Of a stretch of 64,000 bases of DNA, positions 56,563 to 63,999 are shown piece by piece (the stretch's first letter is position 1; each line of letters opens with the position of its first letter). Both the position numbers and the translations under genes were made by a program. A model generated the notes under the pieces. It was not told the origin of the DNA. It saw only the letters and a program-made list of their open reading frames with translations, and searched no databases. The DNA comes from Bartonella sp. DB5-6. Lineage in GTDB: Bacteria > Pseudomonadota > Alphaproteobacteria > Rhizobiales > Rhizobiaceae. The DNA is taken from contig NZ_JH725116.1 in assembly GCF_000278115.1 (NCBI RefSeq), positions 144,786 to 208,785 on the forward strand. Reading direction: 5' to 3'.

Positions 56563-58605
56563 TCATTTTATTGGCAAATTCATCTTATCGAAAAATAATC
56601 GATGTCTTTTCTTGGCATTATCTACAAGCTTGTCAAATGAAATCACTTCTATATAAGCTTTATAATTCTCGTTATATCCAAAATACCCCATGTTATCACC
56701 TGTTATTCTTAAATTCGAGTTTTTGCAACATTTCCTTATACTATCAGTTAAATCACAGATAATATAACAATAACCAGGTATATCAAGAGAGTCTTTTATA
56801 GGACGACCATCGAATGTTTTTACTTTACCTTTTCTAATTTCGTCTAGATAATCAAACACTTGTTTAATCGGATCTGTTTTATCTCCCGATTGTGCATCAT
56901 CTCTCATTGGACGTTTAATTTCTATTATAAAAAGAGATGCCAATTTCATAGGCTCTTCGTCTGATATTAAAATAGGATTGTCGTATATAGGGGTGTCGTA
57001 TACATTTAAGGCACATATATCAGGTCTTTTATCTTCTGTAGAACCTGTAATAGGCATTGCTTTCAATGAGATGTCAGAAGCTAAATAATCATGAAAAACT
57101 AACTTTTCATCTATTAACCATAAATTACAATTATCCATAGAAATGTCATTGGAATCACACTTCATTGGCATTATGAGTTTGTGAATAACATTTTCTTTAG
57201 CGTAGCCTTTATCGCTTTTCTTTAAGGCTTTTTCTAGAAGATCTAAGATAACTTTTCTGTGGCATAAATAACCTATTAGATCAGAGCGATTAAGATCATT
57301 TACAGTTTCTACATATGCGCTAACTTTATTTAAGTATTCTTCATAATTTGCGTTTTGTTCAGCTTGCAAAATATCATGACCTTCTTTTAAAGCCTTTTCT
57401 TCTAATTTAGTAAGATGTTTATGAAGGAGAAGCTCTAAGCTTTGGTCAGAGCTTGAGGGAGAAGCTATGTAGTCATTTTCAGTTAAATGTTTTAGAACTG
57501 TACGGTAACGTGGTGCTTTTTCAGCTACGAATTTTTCAATTATCTTCTTACTGTTTTGAATGTTTTGCTTTAATTCTTTATCTAAGTATTTTTGAATACT
57601 AGGGACTACAGCTTTCCGTATTTTATCAAATGATATCTCTACCTTCTCTAGTAATCCTTCAGTATTTTCTTGAATATCAAAGCCTATTCTTTCAGCACGT
57701 ACTCTTTCATCCAAAAAAGGAGAGCTTACGTAGCAAGAGTAGATAAATTCACCTATATCATCTTGCAGTTTTGCATGCATACCAAGAACGTTATGAGATA
57801 ATATTTCTTTTGTGATAACTCTGTTGGCTGCACAAAAACATAAAGCCTGATTTTCTAAAGGTAAGGACCTAAATTTAATATGCATAATAGAAAAGTTATA
57901 CTCTCCTATTTTTATTTCTTCATTAAAAACGGCCCCATGCATGCATTGTTCATATAGATCATTCAATAATATCTTTTCTGAGTCATCTTCAATAGTTATA
58001 GAAGGACAACTACCGGTTCTTGCAAAATACCAGAGACAATGTTCTAAGAGTGCTTTAGCGATAGACTGTAGTTTTTTAGGAATATGATTTTTATATTTTT
58101 GTTTTAGACCTGTTAACTCAACAACAGTTTCTCTCTTCGTACAATTATCTTGAAATTCGTGTAATGCTTTTATACCTTCAACAGCGTCGAATGAGAATTC
58201 ACACCCTTTTAATCCTCTATCTGTTTCATAAATACTCCTGATTTTTATATTATCAAAAGCTTTAAGCCATAAAAGTCGTCCTATACCATGGCAACCTTTT
58301 TCTATTTTATGATCTGAGTCTAAAGTTTCAAATGATTTAAAATTATGATCATTAAAGCCTGTACCATTATCGATTACTTTAAAACCTATAATTTGTGTTT
58401 TGTTTCGTTTTTCAGTATCTTTTTCAAGTGGTAGTGAAGCTTGCTTCGATCTTATGACTGAAACTATAATGTAGCGTGAGGAAAAATCATTTCCTATTTC
58501 TTCAATGGAATGAATAGAATTTACAACTGCTTCAAAAAGAGGCAGTAGAGCATGATTTTCTGGTAAAGATGTATTTCTTACGCGGCCACTTAAATTTGTT
58601 CTCAT
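56563..58605 (-). CDS. GHKL ATPase with C-terminal PD-(D/E)xK-like domain, candidate defence protein
   Basis: 680 aa from ATG 58605 (AGAGTGG upstream; an in-frame ATG at 58671 adds 22 residues). The N-terminal Bergerat ATP fold is clear: E25-x3-N29 in LFEAVVNSIHSIEE, D79-x-G81-x-G83 in VIDNGTGF, and a lid G104-x2-G107-x-G109 (GCHGIGRLLWLKAF). A helical middle follows. Near 528-572 the order PD...E562-x-K564 (SLFIIEIKRPMRDD) plus DPIKQVFDYLDEI resembles a nuclease core. MutL/MORC-like ATPases fused to nucleases occur in restriction-type systems. It stands alone, convergent with the integrase at the prophage edge, a usual place for defence cargo. Substrate unknown. Confidence 0.7.
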   Translation of the reverse strand: MRTNLSGRVRNTSLPENHALLPLFEAVVNSIHSIEEIGNDFSSRYIIVSVIRSKQASLPLEKDTEKRNKTQIIGFKVIDNGTGFNDHNFKSFETLDSDHKIEKGCHGIGRLLWLKAFDNIKIRSIYETDRGLKGCEFSFDAVEGIKALHEFQDNCTKRETVVELTGLKQKYKNHIPKKLQSIAKALLEHCLWYFARTGSCPSITIEDDSEKILLNDLYEQCMHGAVFNEEIKIGEYNFSIMHIKFRSLPLENQALCFCAANRVITKEILSHNVLGMHAKLQDDIGEFIYSCYVSSPFLDERVRAERIGFDIQENTEGLLEKVEISFDKIRKAVVPSIQKYLDKELKQNIQNSKKIIEKFVAEKAPRYRTVLKHLTENDYIASPSSSDQSLELLLHKHLTKLEEKALKEGHDILQAEQNANYEEYLNKVSAYVETVNDLNRSDLIGYLCHRKVILDLLEKALKKSDKGYAKENVIHKLIMPMKCDSNDISMDNCNLWLIDEKLVFHDYLASDISLKAMPITGSTEDKRPDICALNVYDTPIYDNPILISDEEPMKLASLFIIEIKRPMRDDAQSGDKTDPIKQVFDYLDEIRKGKVKTFDGRPIKDSLDIPGYCYIICDLTDSIRKCCKNSNLRITGDNMGYFGYNENYKAYIEVISFDKLVDNAKKRHRLFFDKMNLPIK

Positions 58606-58871
58606 TATCCACTCTAATCTATGAAAGACAATCAATTGTGTCGTTTTATAAAGATTTGACTTCCTCTTCATCCTTAAAGGATTAAAATTTCGAAGCTGTT
58701 CATATCAAATACAGTTTATTAGAAGCTTTAAATTCATGAAACAATTAATTCAAAGATTAATTCTTTGAAATCCACTGTTTTAAATGGAAGAAGACATTGT
58801 CTATCGTCTCCATGAGACGAGCAAAATTAAGAAATCATTTTCTAAAGAATTTCCCGCGTCTCAGGGTATGT

Positions 58872-59083
58872 TTAGAGTCGGATATTTGGTTTTTGTGTAA
58901 AAATATTTCCTACAGCATCTATAAGACGTGAAAAATCAAGCGCTAATAAGAGTATAATGAGTACAATCCATTTCGTATAACGTGACATCACTTTTACACT
59001 CTTATAGGTCATGATGATTTCTTGAAGTATTTCTTTTTCTGCTTCTGTGAGTTCTATATCGTCTTGTGTTTTTTTCTAGCCAT
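58872..59083 (-). pseudogene. Frameshifted holin-like gene of the second lysis cassette
   Basis: ATG at 59083 opens a frame that stops after 9 codons (MARKKHKTI). If one base is added to the run of seven A (59069-59075 on this strand) the frame continues as TQDDIELTEAEKEILQEIIM, then KVMSRYTKWIVLIILLLALD and FSRLIDAVGNIF. That is a clear homologue of the intact 72-aa protein at 15860-16078. It is therefore a homopolymer frameshift: a broken gene, a phase-variable switch, or slippage. Confidence 0.8.
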
Positions 59084-59282
59084 GTTTCCACCCACACACG
59101 CGTTCACCCTGTTTATTGTGCTTTAAGATCTCTCTTGCTAAGTTGGAACTGATGGCATTCAGATCTTGCTGTTTTAAATAAATTGGCAACCAGCCAACAC
59201 AAGAAGAAGCGTATTTATTTGTCGCGCAACCAGTCAGAGAGAGCAGCACGCACATCAGCATCACTTTTTTGATTAATTTCAT
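59076..59282 (-). CDS. Rz1-like outer-membrane lipoprotein spanin, second copy
   Basis: 68 aa. MKLIKKVMLMCVLLSLTGC has a lipobox LTGC; the mature chain (ATNKYASSCVGWLPIYLKQQ) closely parallels the copy at 15664-15888. It overlaps the end of the Rz gene in a different frame. It stops 10 residues earlier than copy 1 and ends within the start of the frameshifted holin-like gene. Confidence 0.75.
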   Translation of the reverse strand: MKLIKKVMLMCVLLSLTGCATNKYASSCVGWLPIYLKQQDLNAISSNLAREILKHNKQGERVCGWKHG

Positions 59283-59442
59283 TTTCCACCTCCAGCCGTG
59301 TTGTTGCTGCTTTTAAAGCTTTTTCTGTTTGCTTTTGCTGTTCTGCTTTTTTCCCAAGAGTAAAAGCTCTAGCTAATGCAATAAAAAAAGCGGCTAAAGC
59401 CGCAGCTGTTATCATCAGATTTCTTTTCATCCATAAGATCAT
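59215..59442 (-). CDS. Rz-like inner-membrane spanin, second copy
   Basis: 75 aa from the ATG that overlaps the endolysin stop (ATGA). N-terminal membrane helix (LMITAAALAAFFIALARAF) and charged coiled coil (KQTEKALKAATTRLEVENEI). Same length and layout as copy 1 at 15504-15731. The longer frame upstream lies inside the endolysin and is not used. Confidence 0.75.
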   Translation of the reverse strand: MILWMKRNLMITAAALAAFFIALARAFTLGKKAEQQKQTEKALKAATTRLEVENEINQKSDADVRAALSDWLRDK

Positions 59443-60101
59443 AGGCGGTGCTCCTGAAAGCGTTTGGCAACAAAGAAAATACCCGCACATGCGGCTAAAA
59501 CCATAATGGCGGCTAGTGCCCATTGGATGGGACCATTGCCTGCTAACAAGCCGCCAAGCCCTGAGAAAGAACCAATAATCGGTGCAAGGGCTTCTGCTTT
59601 GAAGACCCCCGTTGGTTCTTGCGTTTCGACTGTTTGATAATTGGAGGAAACATAAGCCCCTTTAGCCCATAAGCCTGCTTCTGCTGCACGCCGGTGTGCG
59701 AGACCTTCAAGACGCTTACCGCCTGCTTTGGTCCATTTTTGTAATTCGAAGGGGACTGCTTCATATTCACCACTATTAAGCTTCTTTAATAGTGTAGAGT
59801 TACAAAAGGCTCCTGTTCCTACATTATAACAAAAGGACACTAATGCTGCGAATTGTTCATTCGTTAATGAAACTGTAACAGCGCGTTCAACGACATTTTC
59901 AAATTGTTGCAAATCTTGGCAAAGAAGTTCTTCTGCTTGCTTTTCCGTGATTGTCATGCCTTTGTGAACAAAAGGTTTTCCAGCACTGTTTGTATGTCCA
60001 TAACCGATTGTCCACACACCAATGGCATCTTTATAGGCATTCAAACGCAAGCCTTCCCATTGTTTTATGAGTGCTAGCCCTTCTGATGATATTTTTCGCA
60101 T
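59439..60101 (-). CDS. GH24 endolysin, second copy
   Basis: 220 aa, same length as the copy at 14845-15507, with the triad E16, D25, T31 (KQWEGLR, AYKDAIG, TIGYGHT) and the same C-terminal membrane segment (GPIQWALAAIMVLAACAGIF). The start is ATG 60101 with GGAG just upstream; the in-frame upstream codons run through the terminator and are not coding. Transcribed as endolysin-Rz-Rz1-(holin). Confidence 0.9.
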   Translation of the reverse strand: MRKISSEGLALIKQWEGLRLNAYKDAIGVWTIGYGHTNSAGKPFVHKGMTITEKQAEELLCQDLQQFENVVERAVTVSLTNEQFAALVSFCYNVGTGAFCNSTLLKKLNSGEYEAVPFELQKWTKAGGKRLEGLAHRRAAEAGLWAKGAYVSSNYQTVETQEPTGVFKAEALAPIIGSFSGLGGLLAGNGPIQWALAAIMVLAACAGIFFVAKRFQEHRL

Positions 60102-60112
60102 AAATTTCTCCA

Positions 60113-60141
60113 TAAAAAAAATCCCCACATAAGGCGGGGAT
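60113..60141 (-). terminator. Intrinsic terminator abutting the second endolysin gene
   Basis: On the minus strand ATCCCC (60141-60136) pairs with GGGGAT (60126-60121) and is followed by eight T, ending about 4 bases before the ATGGAG that includes the endolysin ribosome site. The arrangement equals that at 14807-14832. Confidence 0.75.
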
Positions 60142-60231
60142 GCGTGAAAATCTAAAGTTGATATCTTTCCTGTCCGAAAGGACAGCTTATTAAAACCTGT
60201 GTAGCTTTTTTGTTGGAACAAAAAAATGTCT

Positions 60232-60265
60232 TTGACATTATCTATTATGTAGTATATAAGCTACA
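60232..60265 (+). promoter_or_regulatory. Promoter and operator of the toxin-antitoxin pair
   Basis: TTGACA (60232-60237), a 17-base spacer and TATAAG (60255-60260) form a near-consensus promoter. The inverted repeat TGTAG (60248-60252) / CTACA (60261-60265) brackets the -10 box, as an autorepressor operator would. The toxin ATG at 60267 lies where transcription should begin, so the message appears leaderless. Confidence 0.65.
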
Positions 60266-60266
60266 A

Positions 60267-60569
60267 ATGTTTATTGTCAAAAAAACACTATATTTTACAG
60301 AGTGGCTAGATTCTTTAAAAGACAGACAAGCGCAAAAGAAAGTTGCTGCACGTATTTTTCGCCTTGAATATGGACTTCTAGGAGATGTGAAATATTTCCG
60401 TGGTATCGGTGAATTAAAAATAAATCATGGACCAGGCTATCGTGTTTATTTTTTTAAACAAGGAAAAGAGATTATTTTATTACTTAATGGCGGCGATAAA
60501 TCTACTCAGCAGAAGGATATTGAAAAAGCCCTTCAATTAGTAAAGGAAATAAAAAATGGAAATTACTAA
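60267..60569 (+). CDS. RelE/HigB-superfamily toxin (Gp49-like)
   Basis: 100 aa from ATG 60267. The phage-derived Gp49/addiction-module-killer pattern is seen: TLYFTEWLDSLKDRQAQKKV, RIFRLEYGLLGDVKYFRGIG, LKINHGPGYRVYFFKQGKEI and LLLNGGDKSTQQKDI. These are ribosome-dependent or free mRNA interferases. The toxin precedes the antitoxin (HigBA order) with a 14-base overlap. The in-frame TTG 57 bases earlier lies upstream of the promoter and is unlikely. Confidence 0.85.
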   Translation: MFIVKKTLYFTEWLDSLKDRQAQKKVAARIFRLEYGLLGDVKYFRGIGELKINHGPGYRVYFFKQGKEIILLLNGGDKSTQQKDIEKALQLVKEIKNGNY

Positions 60570-60876
60570 ATTTGATGTAAGTGAATATTTTAACACGCCT
60601 GAAGACTTTCAAATCTTATTGCAGGATGCTTTAGAAACTAAAAATAGTGGCTATATTGCACATGTATTAGGTATTATTGCGCGTAAACAAGGAATGACAG
60701 CCGTTTCTCAAGAGACAGGTTTAAATCGCGAATCCCTCTATCGTTCTTTAAGTGACAAGGGTGACCCACGACTTTCCACTTTTCTCAGTGTTTTGAAGGC
60801 GTTAGATTTGCAAATCAGTTTAACACCTGCCAAAAATAATTGTAAGGAACAGACAGTTTTAGAAGAAGCATCTTGA
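60556..60876 (+). CDS. HigA-like antitoxin with HTH
   Basis: 106 aa. The N-terminus (FDVSEYFNTPEDFQILLQDA) and the HTH (GIIARKQGMTAVSQETGLNR, ESLYRSLSDKGDPRLSTFLS, VLKALDLQISL) match the antidote proteins paired with Gp49-like toxins. It should bind the toxin and the palindrome over the -10 box. The C-terminal ~15 residues are charged and flexible. Confidence 0.85.
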   Translation: MEITKFDVSEYFNTPEDFQILLQDALETKNSGYIAHVLGIIARKQGMTAVSQETGLNRESLYRSLSDKGDPRLSTFLSVLKALDLQISLTPAKNNCKEQTVLEEAS

Positions 60877-60923
60877 CCACCTCCCCACTTTTTAAATGGG
60901 AAGGGGAGTTGTGTTTTTAAAAG

Positions 60924-61451
60924 TTAAGCAGCTTTCACGACAGATCTTTCTAAGACCTGTTTTGCTTCTTTAATGAGGGCTTTATATTTTCTGTTTTCTT
61001 CGTCCACTCTAAAAGCCTCAATAAGACGAACATGTATAGGACCTAAAAGATACAAAATTTTTTCACCAGCGTTCATACCTTCCCAATAACTTGGTAAGTC
61101 AAAACGTTTATCTTCATAATCAGTAGATTGGTTTCTTAGTCTCTTTTCACACTCAATAAAGTAACGGCGTGCTTGCCTACCTTTCTCATTGCGTTCCACC
61201 ATTGAGAGCTCTTTCGCCATGTCTAAAGTGAGGTGATATTCTTTGCTGATAACATTTTTACGTTTCCCAATTTTGGGAAGCGTTAAAATAAAATCTTTTC
61301 CTTCTTCAAATTCATACTGATTAATGCGGTTCGTAATCCAAGTAGCAAAACGTTTTCCTATTGCCAAAAACGTATGCAATTCACGCGCATTAACAGTTTG
61401 AACAGTTTGCTGATCAATGATTTGTTCCGATATTTCTATAAGAGTGTTCAT
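60924..61451 (-). CDS. AntA/AntB-domain phage antirepressor
   Basis: 175 aa. The AntA/AntB domain is complete at residues ~15-85: VNARELHTFLAIGKRFATWI, INQYEFEEGKDFILTLPKIG, EYHLTLDMAKELSMVERNEK, then GRQARRYFIECEKRL. The C-terminal part is helical and variable. Such proteins relieve prophage repression. Ribosome site AAGGAG lies 6 bases before ATG. The ~250-base leader carries promoter and antisense-type repeats suggesting RNA control. Confidence 0.88.
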   Translation of the reverse strand: MNTLIEISEQIIDQQTVQTVNARELHTFLAIGKRFATWITNRINQYEFEEGKDFILTLPKIGKRKNVISKEYHLTLDMAKELSMVERNEKGRQARRYFIECEKRLRNQSTDYEDKRFDLPSYWEGMNAGEKILYLLGPIHVRLIEAFRVDEENRKYKALIKEAKQVLERSVVKAA

Positions 61452-61457
61452 AATGAA

Positions 61458-61694
61458 CTCCTTGTAGTTTAATGGTTTTCTATTGACACTCCAGAAGAGT
61501 GCCGGGCGCTAGAAAACACGGCTACAAGTCCGTCGTTATGCTTTTCCTCAAAGGGTATTTTATGGCATAACCACACCCGACAACGCCATTATATGCGCGT
61601 AACATACAACGAGTCAAAGCCTTTACATGCGCGGAAAATTGATTATTTCGGTAATCAATCCGCTTGTAGATTTTAAGGTGTTTTCTAGGCACCT
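61458..61694 (-). ncRNA. C4-like antisense/leader RNA of the antirepressor
   Basis: Read on the minus strand there are three related elements. (1) 5' element: hairpin AGGUG/CACCU (61694-61676) with CUAGAAAA in the loop, then CUACAAG (61669-61663), then hairpin GCGG-AUUGAUUA/UAAUCAAU-CCGC (61663-61631). (2) Middle: CUUGUAG (61528-61522) and GUGUUUUCUAG (61519-61509), exact complements of element 1. (3) Ribosome-site copy: UAGAAAAC (61482-61475) and CUACAAG (61467-61461) overlapping the AAGGAG of the antirepressor. A further hairpin GUUAUGC/GCAUAAC lies between 1 and 2. This mirrors the phage P1/P7 C4 RNA that controls ant. Confidence 0.65.
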
Positions 61695-61700
61695 GATTCG

Positions 61701-61728
61701 ATTATTCATATTGTCGTCACATTGTCAA
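61701..61728 (-). promoter_or_regulatory. Promoter of the C4-like RNA and antirepressor
   Basis: On the minus strand TTGACA (61728-61723), a 16-base spacer and AATAAT (61706-61701) place the start of transcription within a few bases of the first C4-like hairpin. Confidence 0.6.
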
Positions 61729-61765
61729 GCGGCTTTCGAGATTTTTACATTTTTGCTAATTTGAC

Positions 61766-61924
61766 TTATATATCCTCTTCATCCATATGAATAACGCCAT
61801 CGCCTTCGTTGTATGAGGCATCGGGTGGAGCGTTTGGATCAAGGGTATCATCTTTGTCTGGTGTTGTGTTTGCAACGTTTCCAGCCGCATCTTCTTGTGA
61901 TGCATCAAAAAGTTCGCACTCTAT
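61766..61924 (-). other. Open continuation of gpD beyond its stop codon
   Basis: Codons directly after the TGA encode IECELFDASQEDAAGNV and then Asp/Asn/Pro-rich sequence ending VIHMDEEDI and TAA. The composition matches the acidic linker inside gpD (both contain IHMD), as expected if this was once the protein's C-terminus. Confidence 0.6.
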
Positions 61925-63100
61925 TCACTCTATTTTTGTGGTGTAACCACCTGTTTTATCAAGTTTGTGTTTGACGCTTTTGATGCGCCATTCTGCTGGA
62001 ATATAGGGGCGGAAAGGGGGCTCCTGAACAAGCTTTGCTTCTGCTTGCACAAAGGGATCACCACCAATATCACATGAGAAAGAAGATTTACCGCGTGATG
62101 ACTTATTGCGATAAGCGGCAATGGCCGCAACAGCTTCTGCCTGATTGTGATAAGTGTATTTGAGTTCATGAAACGGCGGGTTACCAGATTTTACTTCTTT
62201 TTTTTCACCACTGCGTACATCGTAATAGGTTGCGATAACACCACCTTTTTTCTCTTTGTCTTCTTCTTTCTCAGGTGTTGTTTCTGCTTTTTCCGATTCA
62301 GATGGTGATGGTGCTCTGTCACTGTCATCCATATGGATAAAGTTTTCATCATCATCCATTTCTTCTGGTTCTCGTGCATTAGCTGCGGCTTTTTGGTCGT
62401 CCCCCACATCCGTTTCTAAGCCATTTGCCGCACCTGCTTCATCCCGTGCGCTGTATTTAAAATCCCAAGAGGTACAATGTTTTTCATGGATTACAACAAT
62501 GGGGAGTGTTTCGCCGGTAATGGCTTTGCCTTCCCCCCGTTTGGCAAGTACAAGGTTGCCATCAACAGGCTTTGCCACCGCATCATATTCTCCTGCAAGA
62601 CGTGTGGCAAAAGCCATATCGCTTTCAGCAGTTTGATCAATGTGACGCACAACAATTTTTGCAAGAGCAGGATCAACTTTGGGGGTATAGCCATTACGCT
62701 GCGCTATCTCTTGAACAATACTGCCAAGGGTTTGCTGGTGATAGGATTGGCTTTTAGGTGTTCGGTAGGATGTATTCATTGATGCGGCGCGCCCTGTAAC
62801 GTTTAAGCTTTGTGGTGGGCTGCTCACAGAGATTTCATCAATCAAATAGGCTCCCATATCGCGGTTTTTGCCGCCTTCATAGCCAAGTGTTATGGAAATG
62901 ACTGTTCCGATAAGAGGAATGTCTAAAAAGCCATTATCACTGTCACGTGCGCGGTCATCAAGTTCTATGGTGATACGGTCACTTTTGTCTTCTGCTTCAT
63001 CGGTAATTTCAATCGACAAAACATAGTCCATGAGAGTTCTTGTAATGTCTTCTCCATTTGCCAAAACCGTGCAAAAAGGTTTCATTTCTTGCTGCCCCAA
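61925..63100 (-). CDS. P2 gpD-like tail hub protein with acidic insert and premature stop
   Basis: 391 aa: VLANGEDITRTLMDYVLSIE, DRITIELDDRA, GAYLIDEISVSSPPQSLNVT, LGSIVQEIAQRNGYTPKV, DMAFATRLAGEYDAVAKP, VIHEKHCTSWDFKYSARDEA. A ~75-residue acidic linker (~230-300; EPEEMDDDENFIHMDD) is absent from the homologue at 41029. After TGA at 61927-61925 the same frame stays open for 52 more codons to TAA at 61768-61766, encoding an acidic tail ending IHMDEEDI. The stop therefore looks recent or is read through. It overlaps gpX by 19 bases. Confidence 0.87.
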   Translation of the reverse strand: MGQQEMKPFCTVLANGEDITRTLMDYVLSIEITDEAEDKSDRITIELDDRARDSDNGFLDIPLIGTVISITLGYEGGKNRDMGAYLIDEISVSSPPQSLNVTGRAASMNTSYRTPKSQSYHQQTLGSIVQEIAQRNGYTPKVDPALAKIVVRHIDQTAESDMAFATRLAGEYDAVAKPVDGNLVLAKRGEGKAITGETLPIVVIHEKHCTSWDFKYSARDEAGAANGLETDVGDDQKAAANAREPEEMDDDENFIHMDDSDRAPSPSESEKAETTPEKEEDKEKKGGVIATYYDVRSGEKKEVKSGNPPFHELKYTYHNQAEAVAAIAAYRNKSSRGKSSFSCDIGGDPFVQAEAKLVQEPPFRPYIPAEWRIKSVKHKLDKTGGYTTKIE

Positions 63101-63306
63101 AGTCTGATTACTGGTGTAGCTTTAGGATAAGGCAAAGAAGGCAAAACAATTGTGATACCTGCTTTTAAAATGGGACCATAGTCTGCAAGCCCAAAATTCG
63201 CTGCATAGACGCGTTCAACAGCAAGTGCTTGTTGACCTTTGGCATAATATCTCCAGCAAATGGCATCCACCATATCGCCCTCTTTGGTTCTGTAAAGATC
63301 ACTCAT
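63082..63306 (-). CDS. P2 gpX-like tail protein (LysM-type)
   Basis: 74 aa: YRTKEGDMVDAICWRYYAKG, VYAANFGLADYGPILKAGIT, IVLPSLP. This is the usual tail protein X pattern, in which a LysM-like unit attaches to the tail or peptidoglycan. It overlaps gpU by 4 bases and gpD by 19, preserving the U-X-D order. Confidence 0.88.
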   Translation of the reverse strand: MSDLYRTKEGDMVDAICWRYYAKGQQALAVERVYAANFGLADYGPILKAGITIVLPSLPYPKATPVIRLWGSKK

Positions 63307-63683
63307 TGGTCTTCCCCATATTCTCTCAATTTTATCGTAAATTCTTGTTTTTTGGGGGTGCCGTTATGATGAAAAACGCTTTGTTTTTCCTCCACAGAAA
63401 GAATGACAAATTTGCCTAAAATCCTGCCTTGACCTGTTACAAGAATATGAGGTCCCTCATGTGCCATTTGCCGTAAATATTCGATCTGCCTGTGACCACC
63501 TTTAAAATCTGGATAAATCACACCAGTTAGAGAAAATTCCGCATTTGCAACAGCTGGCAATTGAAGAGCAGCTTTCCGCCCCAATCGCCCTTGCTCTACC
63601 CATGGAACGCCATAAGACATATCGAGTGTTTGATATGCTGCTGTTTCAATGGAAAAAATAAAAACACCCAAAGCTAACATCAT
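63303..63683 (-). CDS. P2 gpU-like tail protein
   Basis: 126 aa of the GpU family: VFIFSIETAAYQTLDMSYGV, PWVEQGRLGRKAALQLPAVA, FSLTGVIYPDFKGGHRQIEY, LRQMAHEGPHILVTGQGRIL, EFTIKLREYGED. It is more divergent from the copy at 40356-40787 than expected for a recent duplication, so the two prophages have separate tail lineages. Confidence 0.88.
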   Translation of the reverse strand: MMLALGVFIFSIETAAYQTLDMSYGVPWVEQGRLGRKAALQLPAVANAEFSLTGVIYPDFKGGHRQIEYLRQMAHEGPHILVTGQGRILGKFVILSVEEKQSVFHHNGTPKKQEFTIKLREYGEDQ

Positions 63684-63688
63684 GGTAT

Positions 63689-63999
63689 TTAATCCGAAAG
63701 GCTAGAGGCTATGGCTAAACGTTGCTGTTTTGCATAGCGTTCAAGTGCTTGATTGACAGCGTCTCTGATTTCGTCCTTGAGACCATTTGGTACTGAAATA
63801 TTGAGATTTGTAATGGTGACACGGGCGTCTACTTCAACGGGTTTATGAACCGTAATGGGCTTTGGAGCTTTAAAGGCAGCCACTTTTGCATTTGTAGCCT
63901 GCATTTGTCCTGTTTCAACGACACTTGTATTAAAACCACTCTTGTGTTTTTCAGGCGGGGTATTTGTAACCACTACTGTATCAACCATTCTTTTTGCCC
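63689..63999 (-). CDS. Tape-measure protein C-terminus, running off the window
   Basis: The frame is open through the window edge (RAKR precedes the first internal Met). The visible ~103 residues are hydrophilic with a beta segment (ARVTITNLNISVPNGLKDEI) and a helix (DAVNQALERYAKQQRLAI), the same layout as the end of the tape-measure fragment at 39868-40308. It lies directly upstream of gpU as in P2-like phages. Confidence 0.65.
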   Translation of the reverse strand, partial: AKRMVDTVVVTNTPPEKHKSGFNTSVVETGQMQATNAKVAAFKAPKPITVHKPVEVDARVTITNLNISVPNGLKDEIRDAVNQALERYAKQQRLAIASSLSD

